Assembly (NCBI GenBank): GCA_004323695.1
Contig: SCRU01000162.1
Location: 1-57,809, forward strand
Reading direction: 5' to 3'
DNA from: Burkholderiaceae bacterium
Lineage (GTDB): Bacteria; Pseudomonadota; Gammaproteobacteria; Burkholderiales; Burkholderiaceae_C
Length of the DNA: 57,809 bases
The notes below the pieces were generated by a model. It saw only the letters and a program-made list of their open reading frames with translations, was not told the DNA's origin and made no database searches. This document shows, one piece after another, positions 24,636 to 33,025 of the stretch. Position 1 is the stretch's first letter. Each line of letters opens with the position of its first letter. The position numbers were made by a program, and so were the translations under genes.

Positions 24636-24693
24636 GCGGGGAATATAGCTGTATAGGCAGACAGCGCGGATTCACCCGTGTCATTTGCGCCGC

Positions 24694-24728
24694 TTGCGTA
24701 AATCGTGAAATCATTTAATATATTAAAT
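24694..24728 (+). promoter_or_regulatory. hpaR promoter and MarR-type operator
   Basis: TTGCGT, a 16-base spacer and TAATAT form a promoter. The -10 lies inside a perfect 16-bp palindrome ATTTAATATATTAAAT (24713-24728), which is the size and AT content expected of a MarR-family operator. HpaR would thus repress its own operon. Confidence 0.7.
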
Positions 24729-24742
24729 AAATTCTTCTGGCC

Positions 24743-25183
24743 GTGAGCACCCCTTTCGTACACCGCAATTTGCCGCGGCTGCTGTTGCAGGCGCGCGAGT
24801 CCGTGATGGCGCACACCCGTCCGGGCCTGCGCGCGCATGGGCTCAGCGATCAGCAGTGGCGCGTGCTGCGCGTGCTGGGCGAGCACGGCGTGGCGGACAC
24901 CGGGCGTGTCGCGCGCGAGGCCTACATCCTCGGCCCCAGCCTGACCGGCGTGCTGTCACGCATGGAGCGCGACGGGCTGGTCCGGCGCGAACGTGATCCG
25001 CAGGACCAGCGCCGCACCGTGGTCGAAGCCACCGCCAGGGGCTTGAGGCTGGTGAACAAACTGTCGCTGGCGATTGAAACGCACTACGCGTGGATGGAGA
25101 AATCCTTGGGAAAACAGAAACTCGCGCAGCTGTATGCGCTGCTCGATCGCGTGATCGACCTGGAACAACCGGAGCAGCCATGA
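24743..25183 (+). CDS. hpaR: MarR-family repressor of the homoprotocatechuate operon
   Basis: A 146-residue MarR protein: HGLSDQQWRVLRVLGEHGVADTGRVAREAYILGPSLTGVLSRMERDGLVRRERDPQDQRRTVVEATARG is the winged helix with the DxRR wing. It matches HpaR of the 4-hydroxyphenylacetate pathway, which releases DNA on binding the aromatic inducer. The start is a GTG. Its stop overlaps the hpaG1 ATG, and a palindrome at the promoter is the likely operator. It begins the long plus-strand operon that ends near 34.0 kb. Confidence 0.92.
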   Translation: MSTPFVHRNLPRLLLQARESVMAHTRPGLRAHGLSDQQWRVLRVLGEHGVADTGRVAREAYILGPSLTGVLSRMERDGLVRRERDPQDQRRTVVEATARGLRLVNKLSLAIETHYAWMEKSLGKQKLAQLYALLDRVIDLEQPEQP

Positions 25184-25845
25184 GCGACATGACTCCTTTC
25201 ATGCCCGGTGGCACGGTGTATGGCGTGCTGCTCAACTTTCGCGGCGAGCTGCAGGCACTGGCGCCGCAGATGGGCGAGCCGCCTTACAAGGCACCGCCCC
25301 GGGCCCCCATCCTGTACATCAAACCGGCGAACACCTGGAGCGCCCACGGTGCCGCCATCGCGGTTCCCGCGAACGTGCCACAGGTCGAGGTCGGCGCCAC
25401 CATCGGCATGATCATGGGGCAGGACGCCTGCGCGGTGCATGCGGGCGACGCGCTCGGCTGCGTCGCCGGCTACGTGTTGATGAACGACCTGTCCATTCCA
25501 CACGCGAGCTTCTACCGGCCACCGGTCAAATACAAGTGCCTCGACGGTTTTCTGGGCGTCGGCCCGGCCTGTGTGCCGGCGCAGGCTGCCGGTGACCCTT
25601 CGCGCTTCATGCTCAGCGTCGCGGTCAATGGCGTAGTCGAGCAGACGGTGGATTTTGCGAATATGGCGCGCGGCGCGGCGCAACTGCTGGCCGATGTGAG
25701 CGAATTCATGACGCTGCGCCGCGGCGATGTCCTGATGCTGGGCTGCGACGCGGGCCGGCCGCTGGCACAGGCGGGCGACCGCATCGACATCAGTGCGCCG
25801 GGCTTCACGACGCTGTCCAACACCCTGGTCGCGGAGGCCGCATGA
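25180..25845 (+). CDS. hpaG1: HpaG N-terminal-type subunit (isomerase/decarboxylase)
   Basis: A 221-residue protein of the fumarylacetoacetase-hydrolase fold, equal to one half of the enterobacterial HpaG. HpaG decarboxylates 5-oxo-pent-3-ene-1,2,5-tricarboxylate and isomerises the product to 2-oxo-hept-4-ene-1,7-dioate. Segments seen are APILYIKPANTW, VEVGATIGMIMG, GYVLMNDLSIPHASFYRPPVKYKCLDGFLGVGPACVP and the C-terminal GDRIDISAPGFTTLSNTLVAE. The ATG overlaps the hpaR stop (GGAGCAGCC before it) and the TGA overlaps hpaG2. Splitting into G1 and G2 is common outside enterobacteria. Confidence 0.9.
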   Translation: MSDMTPFMPGGTVYGVLLNFRGELQALAPQMGEPPYKAPPRAPILYIKPANTWSAHGAAIAVPANVPQVEVGATIGMIMGQDACAVHAGDALGCVAGYVLMNDLSIPHASFYRPPVKYKCLDGFLGVGPACVPAQAAGDPSRFMLSVAVNGVVEQTVDFANMARGAAQLLADVSEFMTLRRGDVLMLGCDAGRPLAQAGDRIDISAPGFTTLSNTLVAEAA

Positions 25846-26609
25846 AACATGCACGCATTGTCCTGGACGGCATCGCGCACGACGCCACGGAACGGGACGG
25901 CCGCTTGCTGCTGGAAAACGGCCCGCGCCAGGGCCAACTGGTGGCACCCGACACCGTGACCTGGCTGCCGCCGCTGAGCGCCACGCCGCGTCCGCGCACC
26001 ATCTTCGCGCTCGGCCTGAACTACGCGGACCACGCGAAGGAGCTGGCGTTCAAGGCGCCCGAGGAGCCGCTGGTGTTCCTGAAAAGCGAGAGCACTCTGA
26101 CCGGCCACCGCGGGTTCACGCGACGTCCGGCCGGCGTGCAGTTCATGCACTACGAATGCGAACTCACGGCGGTGATCGGGCGCACTGCCAGGAAAGTCCG
26201 GCGCGACGATGCCCGTGACTTCATCGCCGGCTACACCGTGGCGAACGACTACGCGATCCGCGACTACCTGGAGAACTGGTACCGCCCGAACCTGCGCGTG
26301 AAAAACCGCGACACGTGCACGCCGCTGGGCCCGTGGCGCGTGGATGCGGCCGACATCGCCAACCCGATGGCGCTGGCGCTGCAGACCACGGTGAACGGGC
26401 GGGTCACGCAGTCGGGCAACACGCAGGGCATGATCTTCGACGTGCCGTTCCTGATCGAGTACTTCAGCAGCTTCATGACGCTGCAGCCCGGTGACCTGAT
26501 CCTGACCGGCACGCCCGACGGCGTGGTCGATTGCCGTCCCGGAGATGTCGTCGTCACCGAAATCGAAGGCATTGGCGCGCTGCAGAACACCGTCGTCGCC
26601 AGTCCATGA
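25842..26609 (+). CDS. hpaG2: HpaG C-terminal-type subunit (isomerase/decarboxylase)
   Basis: A 255-residue fumarylacetoacetase-like protein, the second half of HpaG. The metal-binding signature is clear: FALGLNYADHAKE, EPLVFLKSESTLTGH, HYECELTAVIGRTA (Glu ligands), and GYTVANDYAIRDYLENWYRPNLRVKNRDTCTPLGPWRVD. It acts with HpaG1 on the ring-cleavage product after oxidation by HpaE. The ATG overlaps the hpaG1 stop. A 51-base gap holding a short GC-rich hairpin (GGCCGCTAGCC) separates it from hpaE. Confidence 0.92.
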   Translation: MKHARIVLDGIAHDATERDGRLLLENGPRQGQLVAPDTVTWLPPLSATPRPRTIFALGLNYADHAKELAFKAPEEPLVFLKSESTLTGHRGFTRRPAGVQFMHYECELTAVIGRTARKVRRDDARDFIAGYTVANDYAIRDYLENWYRPNLRVKNRDTCTPLGPWRVDAADIANPMALALQTTVNGRVTQSGNTQGMIFDVPFLIEYFSSFMTLQPGDLILTGTPDGVVDCRPGDVVVTEIEGIGALQNTVVASP

Positions 26610-26660
26610 AACTTCGAACAAAATCGGCCGCTAGCCGGCACCCATACTGCGGAAACAGCT

Positions 26661-28118
26661 ATGAAAATTGAGCATCTGATCGACGGCCGGCCGGTGACCG
26701 GCAAGACCTATTTCGAGACCGTGAATCCGGCCACGCAGGAGGTGCTGGCCGAAATCGCATCCGGCGGCGCAGCGGAAGTCAACGCGGCCGTTGCGGCCGC
26801 GAAAGAAGCCTTCCCGAAATGGGCCGGCCTGCCGGCGACGGAGCGGGCGAAGCTGGTACGCCGGCTCGGCGACCTGATCGCCGCGCATGTGCCCGAGATC
26901 GCGCAGCTCGAGACCAACGACTGCGGCCAGGTGATCGCGCAGACCGGCAAGGCGCTGATTCCGCGCGCGGCCGACAACTTCTACTACTTCGCCGAGATGT
27001 GCACGCGCGTGGACGGCCACACCTACCCGACGCCCACGCACCTGAACTACACGCTGTTCCACCCGGTGGGCGTGTGCGCGCTGATCTCGCCATGGAACGT
27101 GCCGTTCATGACCGCCACCTGGAAGGTCGCACCGTGCCTGGCGTTCGGCAACACGGCCATCCTCAAGATGAGCGAGCTGTCGCCGCTCACGGCCGCGCGC
27201 CTGGGCGAGCTCGCGCTCGAAGCCGGCATTCCGGCTGGCGTGCTCAACATCGTGCACGGCACCGGCCGCGAGGCGGGCGAGCCTTTGTGCATGCATCCGG
27301 ACGTGCGCGCGATCTCGTTCACCGGCTCCACCGTGACCGGCAACCGCATCGTGCAGGCGGCCGGCCTGAAGAAATTCAGCATGGAGTTGGGCGGCAAGAG
27401 CCCGTTCGTGATCTTCGACGACGCCGACCCGGAGCGAGCGCTCGATGCCGCCGTGTTCATGATCTTCTCCAACAACGGCGAGCGCTGCACGGCGGGCAGC
27501 CGCATCCTGGTGCAGCAAAGCATCTATGCGGACTTTGCGCGGAAATTCACCGAACGCGCGAGGAAGATCACGGTCGGCGATCCGCTGGACGAGAAGACCA
27601 TCGTCGGCCCGATGATCAGCCAGGCCCACCTGGCCAAGGTGCGCAGCTACATCGAACTCGGCACCAAGGAGGGCGCCACGCTGCTGTGCGGCGGCCTCGG
27701 CGCGCCAGCGCTGCCGGAGCGCGTCAAAAAAGGCAACTACGTGCTGCCCACGGTGTTCGCCGACGTGGACAACCGCATGCGCATCGCGCAGGAAGAAATC
27801 TTCGGCCCGGTCGCCTGCCTGATTCCCTTCAAGGACGAGCAGGACGCGATCACGAAAGCCAACGACATTCCATATGGCCTCTCCAGCTATGTCTGGACCG
27901 AGAACTTGGGCCGCGCGCACCGCGTGGCGGCCCGCATCGAGGCCGGCATGTGCTTCGTGAACAGCCAGAACGTCAGGGACTTGCGCCAGCCGTTCGGCGG
28001 CACCAAGGCCAGCGGCACAGGCCGCGAAGGCGGCATCTGGAGCTACGAGGTGTTCTGCGAACCGAAGAACGTGGCGGTGTCGCTGGGCAATCACCACATC
28101 CCGCATTGGGGCACATAA
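26661..28118 (+). CDS. hpaE: 5-carboxymethyl-2-hydroxymuconate semialdehyde dehydrogenase
   Basis: A 485-residue NAD-dependent aldehyde dehydrogenase. It oxidises the meta-cleavage product of homoprotocatechuate to the tricarboxylic acid used by HpaG. Motifs are SPWNVPFMTATWKVAP (NAD fold), FTGSTVTGNRIV, the Glu motif MELGGKSPF, the catalytic Cys in NNGERCTAGSRI, and the C-terminal PFGGTKASGTGREGGIWSYEVFCEPKNVAVSLG, typical of the HpaE subgroup. It is preceded by GGAAACAGCT immediately before the ATG. It lies between hpaG2 and the nitrilase gene, 11 bases upstream of the latter. The call is secure at family level and well supported by context. Confidence 0.95.
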   Translation: MKIEHLIDGRPVTGKTYFETVNPATQEVLAEIASGGAAEVNAAVAAAKEAFPKWAGLPATERAKLVRRLGDLIAAHVPEIAQLETNDCGQVIAQTGKALIPRAADNFYYFAEMCTRVDGHTYPTPTHLNYTLFHPVGVCALISPWNVPFMTATWKVAPCLAFGNTAILKMSELSPLTAARLGELALEAGIPAGVLNIVHGTGREAGEPLCMHPDVRAISFTGSTVTGNRIVQAAGLKKFSMELGGKSPFVIFDDADPERALDAAVFMIFSNNGERCTAGSRILVQQSIYADFARKFTERARKITVGDPLDEKTIVGPMISQAHLAKVRSYIELGTKEGATLLCGGLGAPALPERVKKGNYVLPTVFADVDNRMRIAQEEIFGPVACLIPFKDEQDAITKANDIPYGLSSYVWTENLGRAHRVAARIEAGMCFVNSQNVRDLRQPFGGTKASGTGREGGIWSYEVFCEPKNVAVSLGNHHIPHWGT

Positions 28119-28129
28119 GGAGACTTGAC

Positions 28130-29101
28130 ATGGACACTCGCCGACTGACCGCCGCCGTCACACAGAGCGCATCGGTGCTGCTCGACACCCCCGCGACGGT
28201 GGAGCGTGCGCTGGCCCTGATGGCCGAGGCCGCCAGGCAAGGCGTGCAGCTGCTGGTGTTCTCCGAGGCCTACCTCGGCGGCTACCCGAAGGGCGCGGAC
28301 TTTCACATCTACATCGGCGCCCGCACTGCGCAGGGTCGGGCCGAATACGAGCTTTACTTCAACGCCGCCATCACGGTAGACGGCCCCGAGATCGCGCAAC
28401 TGGCCAAGGCCGCGGCGCAACACGGCATGTACGTCGTGGTCGGCATCATCGAGCGCGATGGCGGCACCCTGTACTGCACCGCCGTGTACCTGGGACCGCA
28501 GGGCCAGGTGCTGGGCAAGCACCGCAAGCTCATGCCGACCGGGCTGGAGCGGCTGGTGTGGGGCTTTGGCGATGGCTCGACCCTGCAGGCGGTGGATACG
28601 CCCTTCGGCAAGCTCGGCGCCGTGATCTGCTGGGAGAACTACATGCCCGCCCTGCGCATGGCGATGTACCAGCAGCGCGTGGCACTGTATTGCGCACCCA
28701 CGGCCGACGACCGCGACAGCTGGGCCAGCACCATGCAGCACGTGGCGCTGGAGGGCCGCTGCTTCGTGCTGTCGGCCTGCCAGCATCTGCGGCGCAGCCA
28801 GTTCCCGGAAGGTCAGATGAACAACCGCCTGCTGGACGGCAAGGCCGTGCCGCCCGACGGCGCGCTAATGCGCGGCGGCAGCCTGATCATCGACCCGCTG
28901 GGCAAGGTGCTGGCTGGGCCGGTGTACAACGAGGACGCGCTGCTCACCGCCGAACTGGACATGACCCTCATCGCGAGGGCGCAGATGGATTTCGACCCGG
29001 TCGGGCACTACGCCCGCCCCGACGTGTTCTCGCTGCACGTGAATACGGCGCCGCAGCGCGCCGTGACCCTGGACGCGGGGCCGGCCGCGGCGCCACAATG
29101 A
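28130..29101 (+). CDS. nitrilase-superfamily enzyme inside the hpa operon
   Basis: A 323-residue nitrilase with the catalytic triad E46 (VFSEAYLGGYP), K133 (GKHRKLMPT) and C167 (AVICWENYMP). The CWENYMP form of the Cys motif belongs to true nitrilases (branch 1), which hydrolyse nitriles to acids and ammonia. GGAG lies before the ATG. It is placed between hpaE and hpaD, where enterobacterial hpa operons have no gene, so an arylacetonitrile that yields 4-hydroxy- or 3,4-dihydroxyphenylacetate is a reasonable substrate guess. That guess is inference from position only. Amidase or cyanide hydratase activity cannot be excluded. Confidence 0.87.
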   Translation: MDTRRLTAAVTQSASVLLDTPATVERALALMAEAARQGVQLLVFSEAYLGGYPKGADFHIYIGARTAQGRAEYELYFNAAITVDGPEIAQLAKAAAQHGMYVVVGIIERDGGTLYCTAVYLGPQGQVLGKHRKLMPTGLERLVWGFGDGSTLQAVDTPFGKLGAVICWENYMPALRMAMYQQRVALYCAPTADDRDSWASTMQHVALEGRCFVLSACQHLRRSQFPEGQMNNRLLDGKAVPPDGALMRGGSLIIDPLGKVLAGPVYNEDALLTAELDMTLIARAQMDFDPVGHYARPDVFSLHVNTAPQRAVTLDAGPAAAPQ

Positions 29102-29167
29102 ACACGGCACACCCGGGTCATTCACGATTCACACATTGCCGCATGAATTCGGCTCAGGAGGTTCACC

Positions 29168-30031
29168 ATGGGTAAGCTGGCTTTGGCCGCGAAGATCACG
29201 CACGTGCCGTCGCTGTATCTGTCGGAGTTTCCCGGGCCCCACTTCGGCTGCCGCGAGGCGGCCATCAACGGCCACCGGGAAATCGACCGGCGCTGCCGCG
29301 CGCTGGGCGTGGACACCCTCGTGGTGTTCGACGTGCACTGGCTCGTGAACAGCGAATACCACATCAACTGCGCGCCCTCGTTCAGCGGCACTTACACCAG
29401 CAACGAGCTGCCGCACTTCATCAAGAACATGCCCTACGCCTACCCGGGCAACCCGGCGCTGGGGCATTTGATCGCCGACGTGGCGAACACCCGGGGCGTG
29501 AAGACCCGCGCGCACAGCGACACCACGCTGGAGCTCGAATACGGCACACTGGTGCCCATGCGCTACATGAACGGCGACCAGCACTACAAGGTGGTCAGCA
29601 TCAGCGGCTGGTGCGACTGGCACGATCTCGCCGAGAGCGGGCGCTTCGGCCTGGCGGTGCGCCGCGCGATCGAGGACCAGTACGACGGCACGGTGGCCGT
29701 GTTCGCCAGCGGGTCGCTATCGCATCACTTTGCGGACAACGGACGCGCACCCGAGTTCATGCACAAGATCTACCACCCGTTCCTGGAACAGGTGGACCGG
29801 CGCGTGGTCGAACTCTGGGAGAAAGGCGACTGGAAGACCTTTTGCGCGATGCTGCCGATGTACAACGAGAAATGCTGGGGCGAAGGCGACATGCACGACA
29901 CCGCCATGCTGCTGGGCCTGCTGGGCTGGGACCGCTACGAGGCGCCGGTCGAGGTCATCACGCCGTACTTCGGCAGCTCGGGCACGGGCCAGATCAACGC
30001 CATCTTCCCGGTTACGCCGCTGCCGGACTGA
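29168..30031 (+). CDS. hpaD: homoprotocatechuate 2,3-dioxygenase (class III extradiol)
   Basis: A 287-residue non-haem iron dioxygenase that opens 3,4-dihydroxyphenylacetate between C2 and C3. The sequence follows E. coli HpaD closely: MGKLALAAKITHVPSLYLSE, VDTLVVFDVHWLVNSEYHINC, YTSNELPHFIK, LEYGTLVPMRYMN, VFASGSLSHHF and GEGDMHDTAMLLGLLGWD. The iron ligands are expected at the N-terminal His (THVPS), the His of VFDVHW and a later Glu. An AGGAGG ribosome site precedes the ATG by seven bases. It belongs to the LigB superfamily and not to the vicinal-oxygen-chelate type. No anomaly was seen. Confidence 0.96.
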   Translation: MGKLALAAKITHVPSLYLSEFPGPHFGCREAAINGHREIDRRCRALGVDTLVVFDVHWLVNSEYHINCAPSFSGTYTSNELPHFIKNMPYAYPGNPALGHLIADVANTRGVKTRAHSDTTLELEYGTLVPMRYMNGDQHYKVVSISGWCDWHDLAESGRFGLAVRRAIEDQYDGTVAVFASGSLSHHFADNGRAPEFMHKIYHPFLEQVDRRVVELWEKGDWKTFCAMLPMYNEKCWGEGDMHDTAMLLGLLGWDRYEAPVEVITPYFGSSGTGQINAIFPVTPLPD

Positions 30032-30042
30032 GCCCGCCCGTC

Positions 30043-30495
30043 ATGCCGCACCTGGTCATCCTCTACACCGCCAACCTGGACGCCGACACCGACATGTCGG
30101 CGCTGTGCCGCTCGCTCGCCGACACCATGCTCGCGCACAGGGGCGAGGATGGCAAGCCCGTGTTTCCGCCCGGCGGCACCCGCGTGCTGGCCTACCCGGC
30201 GCCGCATTACGCGGTGTCCGATGGCGGTGCGGCCGGGCGCGCGACGGGCACGCACACCGGCGGCGCGAGCGGGGACGCGGGCGACTACGCCTTTGTCTAC
30301 CTGAACCTGCGCATGGGGCGCGGCCGTTCCGAGACTACAAAAAAGGGAGTGGGCGACGCGCTACTGGCAACGGCAAAGACACATTTTGATCCCATATTCG
30401 GGAAGCGATGGCTGGGCCTGACGCTGCAAATCGACGAAGGCGCCGAGGTCTATGACGCCAAGCACAGCAACCTGCATCCCTTGTTCCGAAAATAA
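30043..30495 (+). CDS. hpaF: 5-carboxymethyl-2-hydroxymuconate isomerase
   Basis: A 150-residue member of the tautomerase superfamily with Pro as residue 2 (catalytic N-terminal proline after Met removal): [13 protein letters not shown]. The C-terminal half is typical: [38 protein letters not shown] and [10 protein letters not shown]. It isomerises the muconate acid in the homoprotocatechuate route. The protein is about 25 residues longer than E. coli HpaF because of a Gly/Ala-rich segment near residues 60-82. It follows hpaD by 11 bases and precedes hpaH by 14. Confidence 0.9.
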   Translation: MPHLVILYTANLDADTDMSALCRSLADTMLAHRGEDGKPVFPPGGTRVLAYPAPHYAVSDGGAAGRATGTHTGGASGDAGDYAFVYLNLRMGRGRSETTKKGVGDALLATAKTHFDPIFGKRWLGLTLQIDEGAEVYDAKHSNLHPLFRK

Positions 30496-30509
30496 AGAAG
30501 CACACCACC

Positions 30510-31313
30510 ATGTTCTCCCAGGACCTCATCACCCAGCTCGCCGGCGAACTGCACCAGAGCGAAAAAACGCGGGTACAGCTCGAGCATTTTTCCAAACGCT
30601 TTGCGGGCATGACCGTGGAAGACGGTTATGCCGTCTCGCGTGCCTGGACGGAAATCAAACTGGCCGAGGGCCGCGTCGTCAAGGGCCACAAGATCGGCCT
30701 GACTTCGCGCGCGATGCAGCTGTCCAGCCAGATCACCGAGCCCGACTACGGCACCCTGCTGGACGACATGTTTTTCGCCGAGGGCGCCGACATCCCGTTC
30801 GCGCGCTTCATCGCGCCGCGCATCGAGGTGGAACTCGCCTTTGTTTTGGCGAAGCGCCTGCGCGGCCCGAACGTCACGATCTTCGACGTGCTGGCCGCGA
30901 CCGACTATGTGGTGCCGGCCATCGAGATCATCGACGCGCGCATTGAACAGTTCGACCGCCACAGCAAGGCGCCGCGCAAGGTGTTCGACACCATCTCGGA
31001 CAATGCGGCCTGCGCCGGCATTGTCACCGGCGGGCGCCCGGTCAAGCCCGATGCGCTGGACCTGCGCTGGGTCGGCGCGCTGTTGTACAAGAACGGCGTG
31101 ATCGAGGAGTCGGGCCTGGCGGCGGCGGTGCTGAACCATCCGGCGAACGGCGTGGCCTGGCTGGCCAACAAGCTGGGCGCCTGGGGCGAGTCGCTGGAGG
31201 CCGGCGAAGTGGTGCTCGGCGGCTCATTCACGCGCCCGACCACGGCGCTGGCGGGCGACACTTTCCACGCCGACTACGGGCCACTGGGCGCCATTGCATT
31301 TCGTCTCGTATGA
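30510..31313 (+). CDS. hpaH: 2-oxo-hept-4-ene-1,7-dioate hydratase
   Basis: A 267-residue cytoplasmic hydratase that adds water to the dienoate to give 4-hydroxy-2-oxoheptanedioate. The segments [69 protein letters not shown] (metal-binding Glu) and [14 protein letters not shown] are typical of the MhpD/HpaH family. It lies between hpaF and hpaI in the conserved order of the pathway. AAGAAG precedes the ATG and serves as a weak ribosome site. No anomaly was seen. Confidence 0.95.
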   Translation: MFSQDLITQLAGELHQSEKTRVQLEHFSKRFAGMTVEDGYAVSRAWTEIKLAEGRVVKGHKIGLTSRAMQLSSQITEPDYGTLLDDMFFAEGADIPFARFIAPRIEVELAFVLAKRLRGPNVTIFDVLAATDYVVPAIEIIDARIEQFDRHSKAPRKVFDTISDNAACAGIVTGGRPVKPDALDLRWVGALLYKNGVIEESGLAAAVLNHPANGVAWLANKLGAWGESLEAGEVVLGGSFTRPTTALAGDTFHADYGPLGAIAFRLV

Positions 31314-31353
31314 ACACCCCGCTACTTTCCCACTTCGCGGACACTGAAGCATC

Positions 31354-32172
31354 ATGCAAACTCCTTTGAATACCTTCAAGCAGGCGCTGCAAAGCAGGCA
31401 GGCGCAGATCGGCCTGTGGCTCGGCCTGGCCAGCGCCTACAGCGCCGAGCTGTGCGCCGGCGCGGGCTTCGACTGGCTCCTGATCGACGGCGAGCATTCG
31501 CCGAACGACCTGCAAAGCATCCTGGCCCAGCTGCAGGCCATCGCGCCCTATCCCTCGCATCCGATCGCGCGCGTGCCGATGGGTCACGGTCATGTCGGCG
31601 AGGCGCTGATCAAGCAATACCTGGATCTGGGCGTGCAGACCCTGCTGGTGCCGATGGTCGATACGCCCGAGCAGGCAGCCACGCTGGTGCGCGCCACGCG
31701 CTATCCGCAGGACGACGGCAAGGGCGGCATCCGCGGCATGGCCGGCGCGCGCGCCTCGGGCTGGGGCCGCAACCCGGCCTATGTGCACGAGGCGAATGCG
31801 CAGATCTGCCTGCTGGCGCAGGTCGAGACGCAGACCGCGCTCACGAACCTGGACGCGATCGCGGCGACCGACGGCGTGGACGGTGTCTTCATTGGCCCGG
31901 CCGACCTCTCGGCATCGCTCGGCCATATCGGCAATCCGGGCCACCCGCAGGTGCAGGCGGCGATCGAGGACGCGATCCGGCGCATCGTGCGGGCCGGCAA
32001 GGCCGCGGGCATCCTGAGTTCGGATGAAACCGTGGCGCGCCACTATCTGGACCTGGGCGCCACCTTCGTCGCGGTCGGGCTCGACACGAACCTGCTGGTG
32101 CGCCATACCAGCGCGCTGGCGGCCCGCTTCAAGGCGGGCCAGACGGCGCTCGCGGGCAGCCAGACCTATTGA
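31354..32172 (+). CDS. hpaI: 4-hydroxy-2-oxoheptanedioate aldolase
   Basis: A 272-residue class II (metal-dependent) pyruvate aldolase that splits the hydroxy-oxo diacid to pyruvate and succinic semialdehyde, the last step of the pathway. Family segments are [35 protein letters not shown] (catalytic His), [28 protein letters not shown], and [26 protein letters not shown]. The RxxYPQDD region and [11 protein letters not shown] also match. It follows hpaH by 40 bases, which hold no terminator. No anomaly was seen. Confidence 0.96.
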   Translation: MQTPLNTFKQALQSRQAQIGLWLGLASAYSAELCAGAGFDWLLIDGEHSPNDLQSILAQLQAIAPYPSHPIARVPMGHGHVGEALIKQYLDLGVQTLLVPMVDTPEQAATLVRATRYPQDDGKGGIRGMAGARASGWGRNPAYVHEANAQICLLAQVETQTALTNLDAIAATDGVDGVFIGPADLSASLGHIGNPGHPQVQAAIEDAIRRIVRAGKAAGILSSDETVARHYLDLGATFVAVGLDTNLLVRHTSALAARFKAGQTALAGSQTY

Positions 32173-32192
32173 CCACTTTCTGGAGATTCCCC

Positions 32193-32987
32193 ATGAACGC
32201 CATCCTCAAACCCGCCATGCACCCCGACGAGCGCGCCGCGCGCGTGCAACTCGCCGGCTGCTACCGCGTGTTCGCGATGCTGGGCTGGACCGAGATGATC
32301 TATAACCACATCACGCTGCGCCTGCCCGACAGCGTGACGGGCGGCCACGCGACGGAAGGAGCCCGTAGCGCTCCGCAGTTCCTGATCAACCCGTTCGGCC
32401 TGCACTACAGCGAGGTCACCGCGAGCAACCTGCTCAAGATCGACATGGACGGCAACAAGCTGGACACTGACAACCCGTGGCCGGTGAACCCGGCCGGCTT
32501 CACGGTCCACGCCGCCGTGCATGGGCATATTCCCGATGCGCACTGCGTGATGCACACGCACACCACCGCCGGCGTCGCGGTGGCCTGCACGCAGGGCGGC
32601 CTGGCGCAGAACAACTTCTACTCGGCGCAATTGCACGACATGGTCGCCTACCATGACTTCGAGGGGATCACGGTGCATGACGACGAGCGCCCGCGCCTGC
32701 TCGCGAGCCTGGGAACGAAGCCGCTGATGATCCTGCGCAACCACGGCCTGCTGGCGCACGGGCCCACGCTGGCGCTCGCGTTCGTGCGGCTGTGGACACT
32801 GCAGCGCGCCTGCGAGATCCAGATGGCGCAGGCGACGCTCGGTCCCGCCATTCCCGTGAGCGAGACGCTCGCGAAGAAGACCACGTACGACTCGTTCCAG
32901 TTCGACGCCAAGTTCGGCGCCGGCCAGGACGTGTTCGACGCACTGCTGCGCCAGGTCGACCGGATCGACGCTGGCTACAAAAACTGA
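32193..32987 (+). CDS. class II aldolase/adducin-family protein
   Basis: A 264-residue protein with the zinc-binding AraD fold: DAHCVMHTHTTAGVAVAC (His-x-His) and LMILRNHGLLAHG (third His), preceded by YNHITLRLP and INPFGLHYSEVTASNLLKID. Some family members are aldolases for sugar phosphates; others, including adducin-like ones, have unknown roles. The start was chosen at the ATG eight bases after TGGAGATT. It is appended to the hpa operon 20 bases after hpaI; its role in the pathway is unknown. No phosphate-binding preference can be read. Confidence 0.88.
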   Translation: MNAILKPAMHPDERAARVQLAGCYRVFAMLGWTEMIYNHITLRLPDSVTGGHATEGARSAPQFLINPFGLHYSEVTASNLLKIDMDGNKLDTDNPWPVNPAGFTVHAAVHGHIPDAHCVMHTHTTAGVAVACTQGGLAQNNFYSAQLHDMVAYHDFEGITVHDDERPRLLASLGTKPLMILRNHGLLAHGPTLALAFVRLWTLQRACEIQMAQATLGPAIPVSETLAKKTTYDSFQFDAKFGAGQDVFDALLRQVDRIDAGYKN

Positions 32988-33025
32988 AGCAAACTATGCA
33001 GACCCAATATGGGCTATAGGCCGAA

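Noticed and set aside
26651-26664. GGAAACAGCTATGA in front of hpaE, identical to the lacZ translation start region.
   Set aside because: It is a short match and the flanking bases differ. There is no vector sequence around it, so it is chance or a common ribosome-site form.
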